A DNA stretch of 6,725 bases, taken from assembly GCA_011048475.1 (NCBI GenBank), contig DSDZ01000017.1, positions 1 to 6,725 on the forward strand, written 5' to 3'. A program made the translations under genes and the position numbers. The notes beneath the pieces were generated by a model. That model had not been told where the DNA came from and searched no databases. It saw nothing but the letters and a program-made list of their open reading frames with translations. Origin of the DNA: Bacteroides sp. (lineage in GTDB: Bacteria > Bacteroidota > Bacteroidia > Bacteroidales > GCA-2748055). Shown here piece after piece: positions 1 through 5,401 of this stretch (position 1 is its first letter; each line of letters starts with the position of its first letter).

Positions 1-92
1 AGGAGGAATTCCCCATAACGCGCCTTTATGGTCACAAAATTAGTTTTTTATTGCATAATCCTGTTTGTATCAGGTGAAAAAACCCTGCGCTT

Positions 93-123
93 TTTGCGAA
101 TTCAATAGATATTTGTACTTTTG
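93..123 (+). promoter_or_regulatory. Bacteroidetes-type housekeeping promoter upstream of rimP
   Basis: TTTG at 93-96 is followed, after exactly 19 bp, by TACTTTTG at 116-123. The latter fits the TAnnTTTG -7 element used by the primary sigma factor of Bacteroidetes, and TTTG is its -33 partner. The spacing lies within the usual range. Transcription would start a few bases after 123, around 127-131, giving a leader of about 75 nt before the ATG at 205. It is the only full two-part match I found in the region before rimP, so it is the likely promoter of the rimP-nusA-infB cluster. The transcription start itself is inferred. Confidence 0.7.
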
Positions 124-149
124 CGTCGTCGTTAGGAGGGTGTTATTCT

Positions 150-176
150 TAGGGGGCGTTTGTCCCCTATTTTATT
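150..176 (+). promoter_or_regulatory. Leader hairpin with T-rich tail, possible attenuator of the rimP-nusA-infB operon
   Basis: TAGGGG (150-155) and CCCCTA (164-169) are perfect inverted repeats around an 8-nt loop. A G-U pair (156/163) could extend the stem inward to 7 bp. The stem is followed directly by TTTTATT (170-176), so the arrangement resembles a short intrinsic terminator. It lies after the predicted promoter and before the rimP ATG, inside the leader transcript. That position suggests attenuation of an operon that encodes NusA, itself a factor acting at hairpins. It could instead stop transcripts arriving from upstream, or be chance: the stem is short and the T run is interrupted by an A. 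Confidence 0.45.
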
Positions 177-204
177 ACCCTGTAAAATTCTATCGGACAG
201 GCAG

Positions 205-636
205 ATGAAAATGATTACAGCCAGCGGGGTCATCGGGATGCTGGAGGAACGGATCCGGGGCACGGAGGTGTTCCTGGTGGAAGTATCTGTTAAACCGGGC
301 AATTCCATCAGGGTGATCGTGGACCGTCCCGGAGGGATCTCCGTGGACGAATGTGCGGAGATCAGCCGGTTTTTGAATGAGCAGATGGGCCCCGATGCAG
401 GGGATTACGCACTTGAGGTGTCTTCACCCGGGGTGGGGACCCCCTTCCGGGTGAGGCAGCAGTATGAAAACCACATCGGGCGGGATGTGGAAGTGGTCAT
501 GAACGACGGAAGGAAACTGAAAGGGACCCTCCGATCTTTTGACAAAGAGGTTCTCCGGCTGGTCGCAGGCGGAAAGGAAACAGAACTTAGGTTTGAGCAG
601 ATCAAAACAACGAAAGCAACCATATCATTTAAATGA
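205..636 (+). CDS. rimP: Ribosome maturation factor RimP
   Basis: RimP is a cytoplasmic factor that assists assembly of the small ribosomal subunit. With the start at 205 the protein has 143 residues, close to the family norm. The N-terminal alpha/beta domain (about 1-80) carries the pattern RVIVDRPGGISVDECAEISR near residues 36-55, then LEVSSPGVGTPF around 70-81, the family's VSSPG signature in a Bacteroidetes-like version. The C-terminal SH3-like barrel (about 85-143) includes GRDVEVVMNDGRKLKGTL. The frame is open further upstream to a TTG at 160, but that extension would put residues from the hairpin region before an N-terminus that already aligns, so I chose ATG 205; ATG 211 is also possible. 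No Shine-Dalgarno sequence is seen. It is the first gene of the cluster, and the next start is 15 nt after its TGA. Confidence 0.93.
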   Translation: MKMITASGVIGMLEERIRGTEVFLVEVSVKPGNSIRVIVDRPGGISVDECAEISRFLNEQMGPDAGDYALEVSSPGVGTPFRVRQQYENHIGRDVEVVMNDGRKLKGTLRSFDKEVLRLVAGGKETELRFEQIKTTKATISFK

Positions 637-651
637 TTCAACTGCAGTGAA

Positions 652-1887
652 ATGGAAAATATTAACCTGACAGAGACATTTTCTGAATTCAAGGAACTGA
701 AGAACATCGACAGGGTGACCATGATGAGTGTGCTGGAAGATGTATTCAGGGGAATGCTGCTGAAGAGATACGGGTCTGATGAGAATTTTGACATCATCAT
801 CAACATTGACAAGGGAGATTTCGAGATCTGGAGGAACCGCGAGGTGGTGGAGGATGGTGAAGTGGAGGACCCCAACCTGCAGATCGGGATCTCTGAGGCA
901 AAGAAAATCGACGAGGATTATGAGGTGGGAGAGGAAGTGACCGATGAAGTGAAACTGGCAGATTTCGGGAGAAGGGCCATTCTTTCCCTCAGGCAGAACC
1001 TTTCGGCACGTATCATGGAACTGGAAAAGAATCATCTTTACAACAAATACAAAGACCGGATCGGGGATGTGGTTACGGGAGAGGTTTACCAGGTATGGAA
1101 AAGGGAGATCCTCATCCTTGACGACGAAGGCAATGAGCTGATCCTTCCCAAGACCGAGCAGATCCCTTCGGATTATTTCCGCAAGGGTGATACCATCAGG
1201 GCGGTGGTGGTAAAGGTGGATATGCGGAATGCCAATCCGCTGATCATCCTCTCAAGGACTTCACCCGTGTTCCTGGAGCGACTGTTCGAGCTGGAAGTCC
1301 CCGAAATCTTCGACGGCCTGATCACCATCAAGAAGATCGTGCGGGTTCCCGGCGAAAGGGCAAAGGTTGCCGTGGAGTCTTATGATGAGCGGATCGATCC
1401 GGTGGGAGCCTGCGTGGGGATGAAAGGTTCCCGCATCCACGGGATCGTCAGGGAGCTGAAGAACGAGAACATCGATGTAATCAATTTTACGACCAACAGC
1501 CAGCTGTTCATTACCAGGGCGCTGAGCCCGGCCAAGATTTCCTCCATCAAGCTGAACGAGGAGGAGAAACGGGCGGAGGTTTACCTTCAGCCGAAGGAGG
1601 TCTCCCTGGCCATCGGGAAAGGTGGACTGAACATCAAGCTGGCAAGTCAGCTCACGGGTTATGAAATTGATGTGTACAGGGAATCAGATGAGGACGATGA
1701 GGATGTGAACCTGGAAGAATTTGCCGATGAAATCGAAGGATGGATCCTGGATGAACTGAAGGCCATCGGATGCGATACGGCAAAATCTGTCCTGAACCTG
1801 AGTGTGGAAGATCTTGTGAAGAGAACTGATCTGGAGGAGGAGACCATCCGTGAACTGATCAGTGTGCTTAAAGCGGAATTTGAATAA
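652..1887 (+). CDS. nusA: Transcription termination/antitermination factor NusA
   Basis: NusA binds RNA polymerase and nascent RNA and tunes pausing, intrinsic termination and antitermination. The 411-residue protein shows the expected order: an N-terminal polymerase-binding domain (about 1-125, starting with FSEFKELKNIDR), an S1 domain (about 135-203, including GEVYQVWKREILILDDEGNE), and tandem KH domains. GERAKVAVESYDERIDPVGA precedes the KH1 loop GMKG (256-259), and KH2 carries GKGG (322-325). An acidic stretch (ESDEDDEDVNLEEF, 344-357) leads to one C-terminal helix-hairpin-helix-like unit ending LKAEFE. That is shorter than the E. coli form with its two acidic repeats (established knowledge) and typical of Bacteroidetes. 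The start at 652 gives a full N-terminus. Its TAA is 6 nt before infB, so the two are surely cotranscribed. No key residue appears to be missing. Confidence 0.98.
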   Translation: MENINLTETFSEFKELKNIDRVTMMSVLEDVFRGMLLKRYGSDENFDIIINIDKGDFEIWRNREVVEDGEVEDPNLQIGISEAKKIDEDYEVGEEVTDEVKLADFGRRAILSLRQNLSARIMELEKNHLYNKYKDRIGDVVTGEVYQVWKREILILDDEGNELILPKTEQIPSDYFRKGDTIRAVVVKVDMRNANPLIILSRTSPVFLERLFELEVPEIFDGLITIKKIVRVPGERAKVAVESYDERIDPVGACVGMKGSRIHGIVRELKNENIDVINFTTNSQLFITRALSPAKISSIKLNEEEKRAEVYLQPKEVSLAIGKGGLNIKLASQLTGYEIDVYRESDEDDEDVNLEEFADEIEGWILDELKAIGCDTAKSVLNLSVEDLVKRTDLEEETIRELISVLKAEFE

Positions 1888-1893
1888 ACGCAT

Positions 1894-4752
1894 ATGGTAG
1901 AGAAGAAGGCAACAAGACTTAGCAAAATTGCCAGGGAATTCAATGTGGGGATCAATACCATCGTGGATTTTCTGGGCAGGAAAGGCTATGAGATCAACTC
2001 CAACCCGAACACCAAGGTGGATCCTGAACTCTATGATCTTCTGATTGAGGAATACAGCACGGACCTGAACGTGAAGAAAGAGTCGGAGAAGCTGACCCTG
2101 AGGAATTTGCGGGAGCGGAAGGAGACCATATCCCTGGAGGATATGGACAGCCTGCAGGAAACCGAGGAGTCCGAAGAGCTGTTGATTACAGATACCACCG
2201 CCGGGGTCCAGGAGGAAAAAGTAACAGCGTTGCCTGATGAGGAGGAGCCTGAAGAGGCGGAGGAAGAAGTTGCCCATGAGGAAGCCAGGCAGGAGCCTGC
2301 CCGGGAGGAGGCTGAAACGGAAGCGGCCGCGGAGCAGGAAGAAGCGGAAGAAGCCGGACCGAAGGTCCTTGGCAGGATCGATCTGGAATCCATGAACCAG
2401 CGTACCCGTCCCAAAAGTAAGGCCGAAAAGGAAAAAGAGAAAAAGGTAGCCGCAAAAGATGAAAAACCTGCCGGGAAACCTGAAAAAGAGGCAGGAAAAA
2501 AAGAACCGGAGAAAAAGGAACCGGAGAAAAAGGAACCGGAGGAAAAGACCGGGGAAAAGGCGGAGGAAAAAGTCCAGGCAGGGAAGAAAAAAGAAGACGA
2601 GGACCTGATCCCGACACGCGTGGAGAAACTGAGCGGTCCCACCGTGGTGGGCAAGATCGATCTGCCATCGAAGAAAGAGACCAAGAAGAAACCCGTAGCC
2701 TCTAGCGAAGATTCCGACCTGCGCGGGCACAAGAAGAAGAGAAAGCGGATCAGAAAAGAGATCGAGCATGTGGACGTGGAGGACCAGGACAAGTCGGCCG
2801 GCAGAAAGGACAAAGGCAGGAAGAGAAAGCGGATCACCAGGCCCGAAGTGAATGAAGAGGATGTGCAGAAGCAGATCAAGGACACTTTGGCCAAACTGAC
2901 CAGCAAAAGTGCCAAATCCAGGGCCTCCAAATACAGGCGTGAGAAGCGCGATGCGGTCCAGCAGAGACTGCAGGAGGAAAGCGAGCAGCGCGAACAGCAG
3001 AAAAATGTATTGAAAGTCACCGAATTCGTATCGGTGAATGAACTGGCGAACATGATGAATGTCCCTGCCAATGAGGTGATCCAGACCTGCATGAACCTGG
3101 GCCTGTTCGTCTCCATCAACCAGCGCCTGGATGCGGAGACCATGTCGGTGGTGGCCGATGAATTCGGTTTCAAGGTGGAATTTGTCAGCGCCGACCTGGT
3201 GGAATCGATGGGTGAAGAGGAGGAGGATCCCGGAACCCTTGAGCCCCGACCGCCTATAGTGACCGTGATGGGCCATGTGGACCACGGAAAAACCAAACTT
3301 CTGGACGTGATCCGCCATGCCAACGTGGTTGCCGGTGAGGCGGGTGGGATCACCCAGCATATCGGGGCCTATTCCGTGGAGCTGGAAGACGGACGGAAAA
3401 TTACATTCCTGGACACCCCGGGGCATGAAGCGTTTACCGCAATGCGTGCCCGCGGAGCGCAGATCACCGATGTGGCCATCATCGTGGTGGCTGCCGATGA
3501 CGGGGTGATGCCCCAGACCATTGAGGCCATCAATCATGCGGCAGCTGCCGGTGTTCCCATCGTATTTGCCATCAACAAGATTGACAAACCTACCGCCAAT
3601 CCTGAGAAGATCAAGGAGGCGCTGGCCAACATGAATTACATGGTTGAGGACTGGGGCGGAAAATACCAGTCCCAGGAGATCTCGGCCAAGAACAACATCA
3701 ACATCGAGGAACTGCTGGAGAAGGTGCTGCTTGAAGCCGAAATGCTGGATCTGAAAGCCAATCCGAACAGGCGTGCACGGGGCACCGTGGTGGAATCGAG
3801 CCTCGACCGCGGGCGCGGCAACGTGGCCACCATCCTGGTTGAATCGGGCACCCTCAGGGTGGGGGATGTGGTCCTCGCAGGGCACCATTACGGACATGTG
3901 AAGGCCATGTTCAATGAGCGGGGAAAAAAGATCACCGAAGCCGGGCCTTCCACACCCGCGCTCATTCTCGGGCTGAACGGCGCCCCCCAGGCAGGTGAGA
4001 GCTTCCATGTGATGGAAAGTGACAAGGAAGCGAAGGAGATCGCCAACAAGCGGGAACAGTTGCAGCGTGAGCAGGAGCTCAGGACCACGAAACACATCAC
4101 CCTGGATGAGATCGGCCGGCGCATCGCCATCGGGAATTTCCAGGAGCTGAACGTGATCGTGAAGGGAGATGTGGACGGATCCATTGAGGCGCTTTCCGAT
4201 TCACTGATCAAGCTGGGCACTGAAGAGATCCAGGTGAATATCAAGCACAAGGCGGTGGGACAGATCTCCGAATCGGACATCCTGCTTGCCGCAGCCTCCA
4301 ATGCCATTGTGATCGGGTTCCAGGTGCGTCCTTCGCTGAGTGCCAGGAGGCTGGCCGAGAAAGAGCAGATTGACGTCCGCCTCTATTCGGTTATTTACGA
4401 TGCCATCGGGGAGGTGAAAGCAGCCATGGAAGGGATGCTGTCGCCTGAGATCAGGGAGGAGATCATCGGCACCCTGGAGGTGCTTGAAACATTTAAGATC
4501 ACGAAGGTGGGGACCATCGCCGGCTGCATCGTGCGTGAAGGAAAGATCAGGCGGACCTCCAAGGTGAGGCTGATCAGGGACGGCATCGTAATCTACAGCG
4601 GTGAACTGGGCTCCCTGAAGCGCTTCAAGGATGATGCCAGGGAAGTGGCGGCGGGCCTGGAGTGCGGTCTCAATATCGAAAATTTCAACGACATCAAGGT
4701 GGGCGATATGGTGGAGGCCTTCGAGGAAACCGAGTTGAAAAAGAAACTCTGA
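1894..4752 (+). CDS. infB: Translation initiation factor IF2
   Basis: IF2 is the GTPase that brings fMet-tRNA to the 30S subunit and promotes subunit joining. The protein has 952 residues. An IF2-N-like module (about 5-55, LSKIAREFNVGINTIVDFL) is followed by a very charged, probably disordered linker (about 60-365) with Glu- and Lys-rich blocks. A second IF2-N module (about 373-430, VTEFVSVNELANMMNV) precedes the GTPase domain: G1 GHVDHGKT 460-467, G2 region GGITQHIG 484-491, G3 DTPGHE 507-512, G4 NKID 561-564, G5 SAK 597-599. The beta-barrel domains and the C-terminal tRNA-binding domain follow (about 625-950). G1 is followed by Lys where E. coli has Ser; other phyla also vary here. The linker holds a duplicated GP-V-GKIDL motif (155-166, 248-259) and a triple EPEKK repeat. 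The start at 1894 is the first ATG after the nusA stop. The catalytic motifs are all intact. Confidence 0.98.
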   Translation: MVEKKATRLSKIAREFNVGINTIVDFLGRKGYEINSNPNTKVDPELYDLLIEEYSTDLNVKKESEKLTLRNLRERKETISLEDMDSLQETEESEELLITDTTAGVQEEKVTALPDEEEPEEAEEEVAHEEARQEPAREEAETEAAAEQEEAEEAGPKVLGRIDLESMNQRTRPKSKAEKEKEKKVAAKDEKPAGKPEKEAGKKEPEKKEPEKKEPEEKTGEKAEEKVQAGKKKEDEDLIPTRVEKLSGPTVVGKIDLPSKKETKKKPVASSEDSDLRGHKKKRKRIRKEIEHVDVEDQDKSAGRKDKGRKRKRITRPEVNEEDVQKQIKDTLAKLTSKSAKSRASKYRREKRDAVQQRLQEESEQREQQKNVLKVTEFVSVNELANMMNVPANEVIQTCMNLGLFVSINQRLDAETMSVVADEFGFKVEFVSADLVESMGEEEEDPGTLEPRPPIVTVMGHVDHGKTKLLDVIRHANVVAGEAGGITQHIGAYSVELEDGRKITFLDTPGHEAFTAMRARGAQITDVAIIVVAADDGVMPQTIEAINHAAAAGVPIVFAINKIDKPTANPEKIKEALANMNYMVEDWGGKYQSQEISAKNNINIEELLEKVLLEAEMLDLKANPNRRARGTVVESSLDRGRGNVATILVESGTLRVGDVVLAGHHYGHVKAMFNERGKKITEAGPSTPALILGLNGAPQAGESFHVMESDKEAKEIANKREQLQREQELRTTKHITLDEIGRRIAIGNFQELNVIVKGDVDGSIEALSDSLIKLGTEEIQVNIKHKAVGQISESDILLAAASNAIVIGFQVRPSLSARRLAEKEQIDVRLYSVIYDAIGEVKAAMEGMLSPEIREEIIGTLEVLETFKITKVGTIAGCIVREGKIRRTSKVRLIRDGIVIYSGELGSLKRFKDDAREVAAGLECGLNIENFNDIKVGDMVEAFEETELKKKL
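2503..2547 (+). repeat. Three tandem 15-bp units inside the infB linker
   Basis: The unit GAACCGGAGAAAAAG occurs at 2503-2517 and again, identically, at 2518-2532; a third copy at 2533-2547 differs by one base (GAGGAAAAG in place of GAGAAAAAG). It encodes EPEKK, EPEKK and EPEEK from residue 204 onward, in the disordered charged linker of IF2. A 15-bp unit keeps the frame, so gain or loss of copies would only alter linker length. This is probably slippage in a tolerant region. Confidence 0.85.
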
Positions 4753-4778
4753 TCCGTCTCCCTATTTTACTATCTTAG

Positions 4779-4800
4779 CATACCAAAACAGAGTGGTATG
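4779..4800 (+). promoter_or_regulatory. Inverted repeat enclosing the ruvA start codon
   Basis: CATACCA (4779-4785) and TGGTATG (4794-4800) form a perfect 7-bp inverted repeat around the 8-nt loop AAACAGAG. The last three bases of the right arm are the ruvA ATG. In the mRNA the start codon would be paired, which could lower translation of ruvA unless the stem is opened, for example by ribosomes arriving from infB. There is no T run after it, so it is not a terminator. As DNA it could also be an operator, but nothing else points to one. The repeat is certain; its role is inferred. Confidence 0.4.
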
Positions 4801-5379
4801 TATGAATTCATCGAGGGGGAGTATGTGGAGAAATCACCCGCCCACCTGGTCGTCATGGCCGGATCCCTGGCCTACTACATCCATATATCAGTCCATACCT
4901 ACACGCAGATCAGCAAGCTGGACGGCGGCAGGATCTATCTCCACCTGATCGTCAGGGAGGATGCCCGGCTGCTGTTCGGTTTCAGCGGCCGGGAAGAGCG
5001 CGAGATCTTCCGGATGCTCATCTCCGTCTCGGGTGTGGGGGCCAACACGGCCAGGCTCATCCTTTCCTCCCTTTCGCCGGAAGAGATATCCCAGGCCATC
5101 CTGAAAGGAAATGTGGCGGTGCTTCAGGGGATCAAGGGGATCGGAGCAAAGTCCGCCCAGCGGATCATTGTGGACCTGAAGGATAAGATCGGCAAGGGTG
5201 CGGGAATAGACGAATTATTCTTTTCACAGGACAATACAAACCGTGAAGAAGCGTTATCAGCATTAGTGGCACTGGGTTTTCCGAAGAAAGCGGTGGAGAA
5301 AATCCTGACCCGTATATTGGCGGACCAGCCGGATCTTTCCGCGGAAGAGATCGTGAAGGCTGCCCTGAAGTTTATGTAG
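4798..5379 (+). CDS. ruvA: Holliday junction branch migration complex subunit RuvA
   Basis: RuvA binds four-way DNA junctions as a tetramer and loads the RuvB motor, acting in recombination and repair. The 193-residue length is normal. Domain I, an OB fold, spans about 1-62, from MYEFIEGEYVE to the REDARLLFGF strand. Domain II has two helix-hairpin-helix motifs, SGVGANTA (78-85) and GIKGIGAKSAQR (111-122), followed by IIVDLKDKI. A flexible stretch (about 131-149) leads to the small RuvB-contacting domain III (150-193, EEALSALVALGFPKKAVEKIL). Where most homologues have a Gly-Gly/Leu-Gly-Tyr strand in domain I, this one reads GSLAYYIHIS, a mild change. The start at 4798 matches the family N-terminus. 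The gene is 45 nt after infB and 22 nt before sprA, with no terminator on either side. ruvB and ruvC are not in the window. Confidence 0.97.
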   Translation: MYEFIEGEYVEKSPAHLVVMAGSLAYYIHISVHTYTQISKLDGGRIYLHLIVREDARLLFGFSGREEREIFRMLISVSGVGANTARLILSSLSPEEISQAILKGNVAVLQGIKGIGAKSAQRIIVDLKDKIGKGAGIDELFFSQDNTNREEALSALVALGFPKKAVEKILTRILADQPDLSAEEIVKAALKFM

Positions 5380-5401
5380 AATCAGACCACTTTGCTATCT
5401 G

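Noticed and set aside
160..204. A 15-residue N-terminal extension of RimP from TTG 160
   Set aside because: The start would lie within the loop of the leader hairpin, and the added residues do not resemble RimP N-termini, while ATG 205 gives a normal-length protein.
460..640. Overlap of rimP and nusA with other genes on the - strand (405-875, 625-1035)
   Set aside because: Both open frames are shadows of rimP/nusA; no conserved motifs and no plausible start signals.
2031..3353. A 440-codon Ser/Phe-rich open frame on the - strand
   Set aside because: Another mirror of the charged IF2 linker; the Ser/Phe richness reflects the complement of GAA/AAG-type codons in a shifted frame.
1684..4095. 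An 803-codon open frame on the - strand opposite nusA/infB
   Set aside because: It is antisense to IF2, whose motifs are unmistakable. Its product is a low-complexity mix rich in Phe, Leu, His and Gly, as expected from the complement of purine-rich Glu/Lys codons. No domain is recognisable.
4753..4797. A promoter for ruvA in the 45-nt gap
   Set aside because: TATCTTAG resembles TAnnTTTG only in part and no TTTG lies at the right distance upstream, so I do not call one.
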